DNA from: Chlorocebus sabaeus
Lineage: Eukaryota; Chordata; Mammalia; Primates; Cercopithecidae
Length of the DNA: 64,000 nucleotides
Direction: 5' to 3'
Assembly (NCBI RefSeq): GCF_047675955.1
Contig: NC_132930.1
Span: 47,369,832 to 47,433,831, forward strand
The notes beneath the pieces are model-generated. The model saw only the letters and a program-made list of their open reading frames with translations. It was not told the DNA's origin and made no database searches. A program made the translations under genes and the position numbers. Below are positions 12,545 to 24,094 of the stretch, in pieces; within the stretch, counting starts at the first letter, position 1, and the number at the start of each line of letters is the position of its first letter.

Positions 12545-13125
12545 CTGTCAGGCTGTGAATTTTCCGAACTTTTATGCTTGGCTTCCCTTATAAAACTGAA
12601 TGCCTTTAACAGCACCCAAGTCAATTCTTGAATGCTTTGCTTCTTAGAAATTTCTTCCACCAGATACCCTAAGTCATCCCTCTCAAGTTCAGAGTTCCAT
12701 AAACCTCTAGGGCAGGGCAAAATGCTGCCAGTCTCTTTGCTAAAACATAACAAGAGTCACCTTTACCTCAGTTCCCAAGTTCCTCATCTCCATCTGAGAC
12801 CACCTCAGCCTGGACCTTATTGTCCACATTGCTAGCAGGCATCTGGTCAAAGCCATTCAACAAGATAAGATTTGGGTGGGGACGTAGCCAAACCATATCA
12901 AAAGGTGACCCGCAGGACCAAGGAGCGGATGATTCCAATGACAAATCCTTCAAACCAGGTGGTTTCTGCTGCTTTAACTTCAATAAAATTGAAGGAGGAC
13001 TTGGTTGAGTTGCAATTGACAGGGTGTTAAGAATGGGTAACTCACTTATTGTCAAAGCAGACTGGCCTCAGCTACAAGGCTGTTCCTGCCCCAGATGCAG
13101 CCACCCCATCAAGAACTACATTTCT

Positions 13126-13426
13126 GGCCGGGTGCGGTGGCTCAAGCCTGTAATCCCAGCACTTTGGGAGGCCGAGACGGGCGGATCACGAGGTCAGGAG
13201 ATCGAGACCATCCTGGCTAACACGGTGAAACCCTGTCTCTACTAAAAATACAAAAAATGAGCCGGGCGAGGTGGTGGGCGCCTGTAGTCCCAGCTACTCG
13301 GGAGGCTGAGGCAGGAGAATGGGGTAAACCCGGGAGGCAGAGCTTGCAGTGAGCTGAGATCCGGCCATTGCACTCCAGCCTGGGCGGCAGAGCGAGACTC
13401 TGTCTCAAAAAAAAAAAAAAAAAAAA
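13126..13426 (+). repeat. AluY, Old World monkey AluYR-like, with perfect 15-bp target duplication
   Basis: Full-length copy with a 20-nt uninterrupted A tail and cercopithecid diagnostic states. It is bounded by 'aagaactacatttct' at 13111-13125 and 13427-13441 without mismatch, suggesting a fairly recent insertion. Confidence 0.95.
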
Positions 13427-13523
13427 AAGAACTACATTTCTGTTAGACACCTTTCTGTGAAATGATGGTTTGCCAAGATGTATCACATGTTTATGTTGTT
13501 TGATTGGTTGTGTACTAATACTA

Positions 13524-13562
13524 TTAGGTTGCTGCAAAAGTAATTGCAGTTTTTACATTGTT
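13524..13562. mobile_element. Mariner-type terminal fragment (Hsmar1/MADE1-like)
   Basis: The segment beginning 'ttaggttgctgcaaaagtaa' after a TA dinucleotide matches the terminal inverted repeat of primate mariner elements. No second terminus is visible nearby, so it is a fragment. Confidence 0.7.
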
Positions 13563-13618
13563 GAATCAGTGTAGAGAAAATGCTAACACTCAGAGCCTCA
13601 CAGAAAATTAAAAAATTT

Positions 13619-13825
13619 GACCAGCCTGGGCAACATGGCAAAACCCTGTCTCTACTAAAAATGCAAAAGCTAGCTGGGCATGGTGGCTCATGACTCTAAT
13701 CCCAGATACTTGAGAGGCTGAGGCACGAGAATCGCTTCAGCCCAGGAGATGGAAGCTGCAGTGATCTGAGATCGTGCGACTGCACTGCAGCCTGGGTGAC
13801 CCAGAAAGACTCTGTCTAAAAATTT
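13619..13825 (+). repeat. 5'-truncated sense Alu
   Basis: It starts at 'gaccagcctgggcaacatgg' and continues through the right arm to 'ctgtctaaaaa'. The left half of the left arm is missing. Confidence 0.88.
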
Positions 13826-14708
13826 AAAAAAAGTGTGAAAATTTAAAAATTTAAATCCCATTTATAGATTTATAAATATGTAATATTGATATATATGTTG
13901 CAGATAAATTTGACAGGTGATCAGTAAAAGACTTTGAAGCATAGAAATGTATCCCATGAGGATAAAATTACAGGAGGGAAGTGGGGTGGCAATGTGAAGT
14001 CGAGATGGCAGAGGTGCACGTGCCGTCTCTGCACTATTTATTAGGAGGGGCAGTCAGACTGGGGGGCGATTTGTCATCCAGGAGTGATGGGCCAATTTTT
14101 TTGCTGAATGTCAGTGATTATAATATGACAATCTGAGCCACTATAATTTTGTAAACTTTAGCTGAACATTTTAGCTGTCAGCTTGGTTTTTCCTGATTCT
14201 GGTAAGAGGAGAGAGCTTTAAATTTGAGGTCCTGGCATAGGGGGACGGCTCCTGGCCTTGGAGGGCCGAGAATCCTCGCAGTGCCCACCTGCTCCCAGGT
14301 CTGGACAGAAGCTGGGGTTCTGAGGTTTCCTTTTCTTGGTAGAGGAGGAAACTGTAAGTCCCTCCCATTGATTTCTTTGATTGTTGAGGGCTCTGTCTCC
14401 CTGGAGCGGTCCCCCTGTGCCCACACCTGCTTGCTCTCTGGCACAGGTTCTGCTGCCAGCATTGTGCACACTGTGGGGCTTGGCCACTCTCAGATGCTGT
14501 CTGTCCATGTGACCAGCCCCACTCTACCCCCTGCTGTGATGAGCCAGCCAGGCCTTGCTGGGTGGCCCAGGCAGGTAGGCCCCTAGAGTTTCTGGACACC
14601 TTCCCAGTGGCTCACCAGGATGCCTGGAGCCCATCCAGATACAGATCTGCCCCATAGAGGAAGAGCCCTCTGCTCAGAGCCTCTGGCACCAGCTCCCACC
14701 CTTGTGGG
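13826..14708. other. Intron 1 sequence without assigned features
   Basis: AT-rich to about 14170, then GC-rich. No supported exon or repeat. Confidence 0.4.
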
Positions 14709-15032
14709 AGTCTAAGGTGGTTTGAGAAGGGGCAGGTGGACCAGAGTCTAAGGTGGTTTGAGAAGGGGCAGGTGGACCAGAGTCTAAGGTGGTTTGAGAA
14801 GGGGCAGGTGGACCAGAGTCTAAGGTGGTTTGAGAAGGGGCAGGTGGACCAGAGTCTAAGGTGGTTTGAGAAGGGGCAGGTGGACCAGAGTCTAAGGTGG
14901 TTTGAGAAGGGGCAGGTGGACCAGAGTCTAAGGTGGTTTGGGAAGGGGCAGGTGGACCAGAGTCTAAGGTGGTTTGAGAAGGGGCAGGTGGACCAGAGTC
15001 TAAGGTGGTTTGGGAAGGGGCTGGTGGACCTC
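14709..15032 (+). repeat. 36-bp minisatellite, nine units
   Basis: Nine head-to-tail 36-bp units begin 'agtctaaggtggtttgagaa'. They are nearly identical, with a few g/a changes and a divergent last unit. Because 36 is a multiple of three, the array stays open as a 12-residue repeat on both strands. That explains a 113-residue forward and a 311-residue reverse open frame that I do not accept as genes. Confidence 0.97.
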
Positions 15033-15501
15033 GATTCCGATTTGGCTTCAGTGTGCCTCTTCTTTCTCTGGGAGTAATCAAGGTCTGTGGCAAGCCCTGG
15101 GAGAAAGAAAGGCTGGGTGTAGGGTCTGAAACAAAAACAAGTGGTCGTTTTGGCTGGCTTCAGAATTCTTGGTTGGGTGGGTGGATGGAGCAGGAGTGGA
15201 TCAGTACCTAGTTTCAATCCAGGAAAGCAGTGCAGAGGAAGTGACAGGGTGCTGCCCCACCGTCCATAGGAGGACCAGCCCCAGCCGGAAGTCGGGCAGG
15301 CTTCCCTAAGAAAGAAGGAAAAAGCATCAAAGTGCAGTGGAGAAGTTCCAAAAAGTGTCTCATAGGAGTCCCAGGGAGAGAGTGGAGAGGAAAGAATGAT
15401 CGAAAAGTCGTATTTGAAGAAACGGTAGCTGAGTTTCCCAGTATTGAAGAAAGACATGGGTTCTGAGATAAAATAAGTTCCAAGTAGGATAAAGAAATGT
15501 G
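15033..15501. other. Intron 1 sequence between minisatellite and Tigger element
   Basis: No supported feature. It is part of a spurious reverse-strand open frame that continues from the minisatellite. Confidence 0.4.
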
Positions 15502-16120
15502 CAGTCATGGGCCACATGACGGGCCACATATACAACAGTAGTCCCATAAGTTATGATAACCATATTTTTTTCTGAGATATGGCTCGCTCTGTCACCCAGG
15601 TTGGAGTGTGATAGTATGATCTTGGTTCGCTGCAACCTCCGCCTCCCGGGTTCAAGCGATTCTCATGCCTCAGCCTCTCCGGCAGCTGGGACTACAGGCG
15701 TGCACTACCATACCTGGTTAATTTTTGCATTTTTAGTAGAGATCGGGTTTCACTATGTTGGCCATGATGGTCTCAAACTCCTGACCTCAAGTGATCCACC
15801 CCCCTCAGCCTCCCAAAGTGCTGGGATTACAGGCGTGAGATACCGCGCCTAGGCTGTTATGATAGCCGTATTTGACTGTACCTATTCTGTTTAGGTACAC
15901 AAATACTTCCCACTGTGTTACAATTGCCTACATTATACTATTCAGCACAGTAACGTGCTGTACAGGTTTGTGGCCCAGGAGCAACAGGCTCTACCATGTA
16001 GTCTAGGTCTGTCAGAGGCAGGGCCATCTAGGCTTGTGGAAGTCCATTCTCTGGTGTTTGCACAACAACGAAGTCAACTGATGACACCATTCTCAGAACA
16101 TATATTCACATCGTTCAGAA
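15502..16120. mobile_element. Tigger-type DNA transposon fragment (MER2-like), split by an Alu
   Basis: It begins 'cagtcatgggccacatgacg' and contains 'gttacaattgcctacattat' and 'gtgctgtacaggtttgtggc'. This is the MER2 non-autonomous Tigger pattern. It is interrupted by an antisense Alu at 15568-15854. Confidence 0.7.
15568..15854 (-). repeat. Antisense Alu inside the Tigger fragment
   Basis: Flanked by a near-perfect 18-bp duplication of Tigger sequence, 'gttatgata(a/g)cc(a/g)tattt' (15550-15567 and 15855-15872). This dates the Alu after the transposon. Confidence 0.92.
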
Positions 16121-16655
16121 ACACCTGGGAGTAAATCCACACTGAGATGTATTGTGGTAAAGCTGCAGAATGTCAAGGATGAAGAGAAAATCTTTAGAAT
16201 TAGCCGAAAAGACAGAGTAACTACAGAGAAATGGAAGAAGCCCGACAGGTTTCTTCTCAGCAACCCCGAGTGCCACAAGATAGAGAATGAGCCCACAGTG
16301 CAGCGGGAAGGCAACTGGAAGCCCTGGATTTTATACCCAAACGAACTGCTAAGTGAAGGGGTGGAAGGCAAGATCAAGACATTTTTCAGGCAAACATTTT
16401 TAACCATTTACAGATGCTCATTGTAAGGTTTACTATTATAAGATGCTCGTCAGCAAGAAAAGGGAACTCGGAGGAAAGATAAAAGAAACAGCCGCAAGGG
16501 TGGAAACTGATAAAATGTCAGCGAGTTTAGCTCATAATTGTTTAAGAAATTTGTGTGTGTCCTAAAATAGAGATAAAAGTAAAGCCCTAGACCAGTGCTG
16601 TCCAACAGAAACACGATGTGAGCTTTGAGTGCAAGCCACACATATGCACTTTTAA

Positions 16656-17342
16656 TTTTTTTTTTTTTTTTTTTGAGACAGGGTCTCACCCTGTTGCCTG
16701 GGCTGGAGTACAGTGGTGCAATCTTGGCTCACTGCAGCCTCAACCTCCTGGGCTCAAGGAATCCTTCCGTCTCAGCCTCCCAAGTAGCTGAGACCATAGG
16801 GTCATGTCACCATACACAGTGATATGGGTTGACTTTGTGTCCCCACCCACATTTCATCTTGAATTATAATTCCATAATCCCCACGTGTCATGGGAGGGAC
16901 TTGATGGGACGTAATTGAATCAAGGGGACAGTTCCCCCCATGCTCATCTCATGATAGTGAGTGAATTCTCTGGAGATCTGATGGTTTTATAAGCATCTGG
17001 CATTTCCCCTGCTGGCCTCTCTCTCCTGCTGCCTCTCTCCTGCTGCCCTGTGAAGAGGTACCTTCTGCATGGTTGTAAGTTCCCTGAGGCCTCCCCAGCC
17101 ATGCAGAACTGTGAGTCAATTAAACCCCCTTCCTTTGCAAATTACCCAGTCTTGGATATTTCTTCGTAACAGTGTGAGAATGGATTAATACACCCGGCTA
17201 ATTTAAAAACTTTTTTTTTTTTTTTAGAGATAGGGTCTCACTGTGTTGCCCAGGCCGGTCTCAAACTCCTGGGCTCAAATGATCCTCCCACCTCAGCCAC
17301 CCAAAGTGCTGGGATTATAGGTCTGAGCCACTGTGCCTGGCC
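16656..17342 (-). repeat. Antisense Alu split by a MaLR LTR
   Basis: Alu sequence runs 16656-16819 and resumes at 17193-17342 with 'cccggctaattt'. The split is exactly at the LTR boundaries. Confidence 0.88.
16820..17192 (+). mobile_element. Solo MaLR LTR (MST/MLT1-like) inserted in an Alu
   Basis: It starts 'tgatatgggttgactttgtg' and ends 'gaatggattaataca', the canonical MaLR termini. The 5-bp flanks 'cacag' and 'cccgg' agree at only three of five positions, so the target duplication has decayed or is not preserved. Confidence 0.8.
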
Positions 17343-17460
17343 AATTTAAAATTTTCTAGTAGCCACATTAAAAAAAGTAAAAGAAACAGGTGAAATTAAT
17401 TTTAATAATATTTTGTTTGACCAGAATATTGTTTTAACATGTAATCAATGTAAAAACTAT

Positions 17461-18620
17461 GAGATCTTGCACATTCATGGTGAACTCTGAAATCTGGGGC
17501 TCCATCGCTCCACGTGGTAGGGTTAGAAGGGAGGGTGGAGGCTGTCAGTGGGGCGCCCTTTGTGTATGGGGCGGTGCTTTCTCAGCCTGTGATCAGAGGT
17601 GGGGGTGGCACAGTCTTGTGCCCAGCCCCAGGGCAGGCGCCACGTCATTTCCCCTCCTCCTGGTCCACAGAGGAGTTGAGGGGTTAGTGTGTGGGGTGAG
17701 CTACCTCCTCACACAGTCCTTTAGCACAAGCAAATCCAGTGAGCTCAGCCACTGCTCATTCTTGTCCGTGGGCACGAACCGGCACCTGGCTGGGTGTGGA
17801 TTCATTCAGTTCGGCCACCAAGTTGTGACTTTATCTGGGGGTCACAGTGTGAGCCACTGCTGTCGAGCAGGGGGAAGAACCCAGCAGAACCCTTGGGGAG
17901 GTGCTGGGGCCTCCCTCAATGCTGGCCTGGGTGATTGACCCTAGGTGATTTGGGCCTTGTTAGAACTTAACCCCGTATTGATGCACAGTTGCTTACAATG
18001 AGTAGGAATGACTTAATTATAACATTTTCCTGTAAAAAGAGGGCTTGAGGATAAGAAGAGAAAACCACCTTCCCCGAGGCTGCAGGAGAGTAGCTTTCTT
18101 GAAAAAGCCATGGTGGCTCCACGTTTTGCTGCAGCAGCAGGGAGGGAAGGGGATGTGAGCCCAGGGGCCAGTGCCTGGGGAAGGCCATAGCACTTTCAGA
18201 GCTTTGTACTGGAGGTCTGAACTGCTATTCATGTCATCCAAATTTACACTTTCATAAGCAGTAGAGAAAGACAAGGACTTAGGAGGATTCTGTCTAGAAC
18301 CTCAGGGTCTTCCGCAGGAGGACTGGGCTCTGTCCTTATACCACTGGCACCAGGTGCCAACAGGGGACATGGTCATCACATGCTGCTGAGCCGCAAACCC
18401 ACCAAGGACGAGCCGAATGTGGCATGTGGGACTGGGTACAAAGATACTTCCTAAGAATTTTCTAGAAAGAGCACCAAGTTTCTGCCCAAAGGTGGGGAGA
18501 TGAGGCATAAGCCACAGCGTCTGATGTTGGGGTTTAAGTTCAATTTAAAAGTTTAGGTTTCTTTCGTAGATATTTGGGCATTTTTCTATATGAGCACACA
18601 AATAGTTGCTTAAAAACCAA
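17461..18620. other. Intron 1 sequence without assigned features
   Basis: No recognised repeat or supported exon. Short open frames only. Confidence 0.4.
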
Positions 18621-18976
18621 TTTCTTTCCTCCTCGTCCTCCTTCTTCTTTCTTCTTTCTTTTTTCTTCTTTCTTCTTCTTCTCTTTTTTTTTTTGAAACA
18701 GGATCTCACTGTGTCGCCCAGGCTGGAGTGCAGTGGCGCAGTCTCAGCTCACTACAGCCTCAACCTGCCCAGGCTCAACGATCCTCCCACCTCAGCCTCC
18801 CAAGTGGCTGGGACTACAGGTGTGCACTATCACATCCACCTAATTTTTGTATTTTTTGTAGAGATGAGGCCTCACTGTGTTGTACAGGCTGGTCTCGAAC
18901 TCCTGGACTCAAACAGTCCTCCTGCCTTGGCCTCCCAAAATGCTGGGATTACAGGTGTGAGCCTCCACGCCTGGCC
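18621..18976 (-). repeat. Antisense Alu with expanded TTC-rich tail
   Basis: A polypyrimidine tail of about 70 nt (TTC/TTTC units, 18621-18694) precedes 'gaaacaggatctcactgtg', and the copy ends 'cacgcctggcc'. The tail is a microsatellite grown from the Alu poly(A). Confidence 0.92.
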
Positions 18977-19765
18977 CAAAACGGGTTTCTGACTGACATC
19001 TGTCCTTGTACTAACAGCCTTCAGCTTCTAACAACACTAGTTGAAGACACATTATTATTTTTGAGAGAGGTTTCTGCATGGGTTCTGGTTCTTTCCGTTT
19101 ACTCGCATTCCGGCTGCCCCTGAGCTTTTTCTAGATTGGAAGGGCTTACCTATGGGCATGGTGGGCTGTATGTGACTATGCACATACCATGATTTTAGAG
19201 TAAAAACATTACCTTTTGCTGTTCAGACTGAGGAGCTCTTGGAGACCCATGGGGAGGATGAAGCCCATCTTGGTGGATCAGGCAGTCAGGGCCAAGGTCA
19301 GGCCTGGCTGGGGTGGGGCAGCAAAGGCAGAGCCAGGAGAGAGGGCACAAAGGGAGGCAGGGTTTTGGGCATGACAGGGAGGGCCTGGGCAGAAATCTGT
19401 ATGCATTCCCCTACTTTTTGGGTTTTGAAGGTGGAGAGGTGTGGCACATACTCTGTGCTGCCGTTTTATCGTGTACTAAAACCGTGTTGTGTGCTGCTCA
19501 CGTCATCTCTAGCTTTTAGAATGAGATGAACACATCAGGGCATTTGAGGGGCTCCTTGGGGAACGGAGATTCTGCCAGGGCATACGAGTGCATGTTTGCC
19601 ACTGCATGGGTTTCAGAGCCCCTGCTTGAAGGTCTGAGGCAATTAAGAATGGATCGATGTGTTCTCAGGTTCACACAGGCAGAAGACCAAGATATTGACA
19701 GTGTTTCAGCTCCAGGAAACATTGTTTTTCTTTTACATTTGTCGGAATTTCCATACTTAAAATTA
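18977..19765. other. Intron 1 sequence without assigned features
   Basis: No supported feature on either strand. Confidence 0.4.
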
Positions 19766-20059
19766 TTTTTTTGATACAGGGTCTCACACTGTTGCCCAGG
19801 CTGGAGTGCAGTGGCAGTGGTGTGATCATGGCAGTGCTGCCTGAACCTCTGGGGCTCAAGCAATCTTTATACCTCAGCCTCCCAAGTAGCTGGGACCACA
19901 GGTGTATGCCACCACAATCAGCTAATTTTAAAATTTTTAGTAGAGATGGGGGTCTCACTATGTTGCCCAGGCTGGTCTTGAACTCCTGGGCTCAAGCAAT
20001 TCTCCCACCTCAACCTCCCAAGGTGCTGGGATTACAGGCATGAGCCACAGCACCCAGCT
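19766..20059 (-). repeat. Antisense Alu (older subfamily)
   Basis: From 'ttttttgatacagggtctca' to 'cacagcacccagctc'. Many CpG positions have decayed, in keeping with an older AluJ/S copy. Confidence 0.9.
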
Positions 20060-23029
20060 CATACTTTTTATAATAAAAAATTATTTAAAAGTCATTTTGT
20101 ATTTCACAGGCTCTATCAGACATGGTCACTCTCTAAGAAGGTCTGAGCATAGCTGAAGTGGATCACCTCATTCACTTTTGGGTGACTGGTGAATGCTGTC
20201 TGTCTGCCACTCCATTCTTGAGCCTTCTGTCCCTGTGGTGGCGGTGGCTGTGGGGGGAGAAGCTGGCCCGGGCACAGGGTAGGGGTACCCCGAGTGTCTG
20301 CCCAGAGACATGGTGGTCTTCTGGTGGCATGTTGTGGTTTTGCCCTCCCTAGTTGCACAAAGCCAGCTCGCCAGAGAGGCTGGGGGTGCTAGGAGGGCCC
20401 CTGGGTAGGGCCTGGGTCTAGGCTGTGGTGAGTTAGCCATGGGGAGAGGCCTTGGGGAGGCTGGGTCTTAGGGGTGTGCAGCATCCTTGGTCCAGGTAGG
20501 CAGTTGGCTCTGCCACCATGAGCCCCAACCCTCAGAGTTTAACTGACACAATCACCCAAGCCCTGGAATGCCTGGCCCTGCCTCTGCGGAGGAGTGACAG
20601 CCGGCGCCCACCTGTGCCCAGCCGCAGGCCCTCCCTCTTCACGTCCCTTCCCAGAATGCAGGCCCTGGTCAGCACCCCAGCACCCCTGCCTGCCCGCACC
20701 TCTGTGTACCCCTCCCACATCACGGGGTGATGGGGCACGGTGCCCTACTGGAGGGGCTGGGAGGCCTCGATGATGGTGATGTTCAGGTAGAGACCCGAAT
20801 GGGGAGTGAGTCAGGTGTTGGGTGAATCTCTAGGACTGGAACCTGCTGGGCATGCTGAGGACTAGAAGGAGGATGGCGGGAGCGGTGACAGCAGGAGGTG
20901 GCGATGGAAGGGCTGGGGAGGCAGCGCAGGGTGGGAAGACACACCCCTGTGTCCCCGTGAGGGTGCTGGGATCATTTCTACCCCCTCACCAGTCCTTCTC
21001 AGAACCAGACTCAGCCTCGCCACCATCCTTCTAGGATAGAAACCTCTGGTTCTCTGGAAGGTCCTTTGGGTCCTGTTGGTCACGGGAATAGGTGACAGCA
21101 AACAAAACATTTGCCCCCCTCCCCGCTCCCCATTTCTGACAGATGTCCACAGGGGCCATGTGCACCAGAACCAGCCACACGCTGCATCTCCCTCCAGGCT
21201 TCCACTGGGCTGACCCGAGGCGTGCATGGCCCTGCACCCCTACCAGCCCCCGGCTCCCTCACTGTCGTCATAGTTGGGGTCTGCTGCCTCTAGGCTGTTC
21301 CTGTGTGACTCTCCAGCCCTGGATCCTGGGGACACACGGCCATCAGCTCACCGCCCTGCAGCCCAACCTTCATCCTGTTGCTGCCCAGGCGGGCGTCTCA
21401 CACCGGGTGGGGGGCGGGCTGCCAGCTATTTGCTGGGTTAGGACTGAACCTGCAGTGTGGCCTTCCCAGGCTGGCCTCAGTGGCTAGACCGTGCCTTTTC
21501 CAGTTTGGCTTTGGCCCTTAAAGACACTGAAAAGTTTTAATTATTTGCCTGCTATTGTTGAAGGGAGTCTTTCTATTCTTTTGTTTTCTGGTTTTTGTTT
21601 GTTTGTTTGCTTGTCTGTTTTATGCCCTGCCATGAGCCCCAGTGCCTGAGTTACTTTTCTGCAGATCCTTTCCTGGGTTTTTCTGAGCGAATACCTGTTT
21701 GGCTTTTCCTGCCATATGTCAAGCCTCTGGAACATCGTCATTTTTCCTCTCATAATGCATAAAAATAAAGTACAGGCTCTCACTGGACTATTTTACAAAT
21801 AATTTTTATCCTCTGGTAAAATGACACATTGGTGAGAGCAGGTGTTCCTTTAGGACAGCTATTTTTAAAGAATGATGGAATCGTCCTAATCATCTGTTAG
21901 TAGCGGGCACCATTATAAGTCAAATGCTTCTAAGTTTTATTTGCATTATTTGATTATTTCAGCAATAACCACAGTACAAAAGAAGAATGTGCCAGGGAGC
22001 ACAATGCGGGCAACCACATGAATCAGCCCCGCCGGGTGCTGGCTGTGTCCGTGTGTCTAGGTGGCCTTGCCCTCTCCTGCGGTCACCCCATCCCCTGTCT
22101 GCTTCCTTCCCTGCTCAGCCCCCACGTGAGCTCCCCATCTTCTCTCCAGCGCCAAGTCGCCCACCTGCCACTTATCCTAAGGAGCGGGGCCCGAAACCTA
22201 ACAACTGGTCAAGACGAAGAGCCAGACGCAGGCTGCTACCCACATGCTGTGTCCACCTTTGCCCCAGGCCCGGTTCTCTTCCCTGGGGGTCGCCATGGTG
22301 GACAGTGTTCACCGTGTCTTCTCAGTGGAAGCACCTGGAATGCCGCATTACACAGGAAGATCCGAGACACACCTGACCCACATGGACCTGGCAGGGTTGG
22401 GTGCCCATCCCTCCTGAGGGCAGTCACAGAGGCGCCCAGCGTCACAGTGCGGGCGGGAGGGGTGGCTGGCGAGGGATGCGGTGTGCAATCCAGCACCCCA
22501 GACTGTCCCACTGTAGGTGGTTCCATGGCCATGCCACGGTCCAGGGAGCCGACAGGTGGAGGTGGCAGCAGGTATGGGAGACACCCCTCCCCCAGTACAG
22601 TGATGCCCAGGAGGGTGGGTGCTCCCTCTGGCCCCGTCTTTGCATCTCACTGGCAGGCTCTGGGCCCTGGGCCGGCAGGATTGGGTCCAGGGCCACCTCT
22701 GTCCTGCCTGTGTCCCACCTGCACGGGTGGAAGATTTGTCGAAAGAGATCTCCCAGAATGTGGGGTGATGGGAATCCCTACCCCCAAGTGTGAGCTGGGG
22801 TGTGGGCCCAGGGAACCCCATCCATGGACTGGGCAGCTCGGCCAGCTCTGCCAGCTCTGGGTGTGTCCAGGGGGCTCAGGCTGAGCAGTGGTCAGGGCCG
22901 GTCTATAGGATACATGCACTGACGTGGGGTTGATGCACTCAGTGCCTCCCGATGACACAGGACCAGGCAAATCCCCTTCTCTCCGCTGTGGGACATCAGG
23001 TAACCGTGGTGCTGTGGGAGAGGGGCGCC
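20060..23029. other. GC-rich intron 1 sequence without assigned features
   Basis: Three kilobases with long chance open frames (up to 288 residues at 22018-22884, with competing frames on both strands). Low-complexity Pro/Gly/Arg-rich translations and frames on both strands argue against coding. Confidence 0.4.
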
Positions 23030-23365
23030 TTCATTCCACATGGCTGCTGTGACCAAGTCACACACTGTGGGGCGCTTAGAACAACAAAAATCGGCCGGGC
23101 GCCGTGGCTCACGCCTGTAATCCCAGCACTTCGGGAGGCTAAGGCGGGCGGATCATGAGATCAGGAGATTGAGACCATCCTGGCCAACATGGTGAAACCC
23201 CATCTCTACTAAGAATACAAAAATTAGCTGAGCTTGGTGGTGCACTCCTGTAATCCCAGCTACTCGGGAGGCTGAGGCAGAATTGCTTGAACCTGGGAGG
23301 CGGAGGTTGCAGTGAGCTGAGATCATGCCACTGCACTCCCTCCTGGTGACAGCGAGACTCCGTCT

Positions 23366-23404
<39 letters not shown>

Positions 23405-23757
23405 CTTTCAAAGTTCTGGAGACCCAAAGGCTGTGGGCAACACTGGTTTCTTTTGGGGGCTCTGAGGGAGGGTTGTTCCTTGTCTTCTCCAGCTCCCAGT
23501 GTTGCCGGCTATCCTTGGGGTTTCTCACAGGCCCGTCACTCCGATCTCTGCCCCATCTTCACATGGCATTCTCCTCTGTGTGCCTTTCACCTTCTCTAAG
23601 GCCACCTGTCACTGGGTTTAGGGCCCACCCAGAGAGTCCAGGATGGTCTCAGGTTGAGATTCTTACCTTTCTTTCATCTGCAACAACCGTTTTTCCAAAT
23701 ACAGTCATATTGACACATTCCAGACGTGCTTCAAGGGGACCACCATTTGACCCACTG
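23030..23757. repeat. Ancient LTR-like repeat, split by an Alu
   Basis: Left part 23030-23091 ('ccacatggctgctgtgaccaa'-like) and right part 23399-23757, ending 'accatttgacccactgtgg'. Same degraded family as 3196-3615. Confidence 0.45.
23092..23398 (+). repeat. Sense Alu with 30-nt A tail
   Basis: From 'ggccgggcgccgtggctcac' to a long A run ending at 23398. It inserted into the LTR-like repeat. Confidence 0.95.
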
Positions 23758-24094
23758 TGGGTGCGTAGGAACTGTGGGGTCCCAGAGCAGGCCCTGGGGG
23801 CACCTTTTCCTTACTCCAGGGCCTCTCTTTATGGTAAATTAGGTCCTAATCATAACAAAGGTGCCACATTGTCCAGTCCACACCTGCCCATGGCTTTGAT
23901 GGGGTCCTGTGGCTATGGCAGGGGGGACCCTTGTCTCACCAGATGGAACAGCCTGGCCTAGATTGCTCTGATGTGAGAAAGCAGATCTGGTCAGTCCACA
24001 GAGTGTGGCGTTCCATACCCTTGACTCACAGATGTCACTGGGAGGAAGGATGGCAGGGATGCCCCTCTAAGTGCCACCTGCTCACAGCATATGG

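Larger units (their letters stand above)
10418..12900 (-). mobile_element. ERVL-MaLR (THE1/MST-type) retroelement, antisense, with later insertions
   Basis: In + orientation the order is: antisense 3' LTR (10418-10773, beginning 'tgtattagtc'); antisense internal sequence (10774-10843, 11196-12239, 12545-12865); and a 35-bp stub of the 5' LTR ending 'ccaaaccatatca' at 12900. The internal part matches the THE1/MST internal pattern (for example 'tgactccatgtctcacatcc'). A second LTR (10844-11195) and an Alu (12240-12544) are inserted in it. No intact reading frame remains. It is an old endogenous retrovirus-like fossil. Confidence 0.85.
16590..17460. mobile_element. hAT-Charlie-type DNA transposon remnant hosting nested insertions
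   Basis: The left part starts 'cagtgctgtccaacagaaac' (about 16594). The right part contains 'tctagtagccacattaaaaa' and 'aacaggtgaaattaatttta'. These are typical of a non-autonomous hAT family I do not name exactly. The two parts are separated by an antisense Alu, itself split by an LTR. Confidence 0.6.

Noticed and set aside
10774..12865. Possible surviving retroviral gene in the MaLR internal region
   Set aside because: The MaLR internal sequence is split by an LTR and an Alu, and only short chance frames remain. It is a fossil.
14612..15547. Reverse-strand open frame of 311 residues with 12-residue repeats
   Set aside because: Its core is the 36-bp minisatellite, which is open on both strands. 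The flanking parts show no recognisable domain.
22018..22884. Forward open frame of 288 residues
   Set aside because: Low-complexity Pro/Gly/Arg translation in GC-rich DNA with competing frames on both strands. No homologous domain or exon signals recognised.
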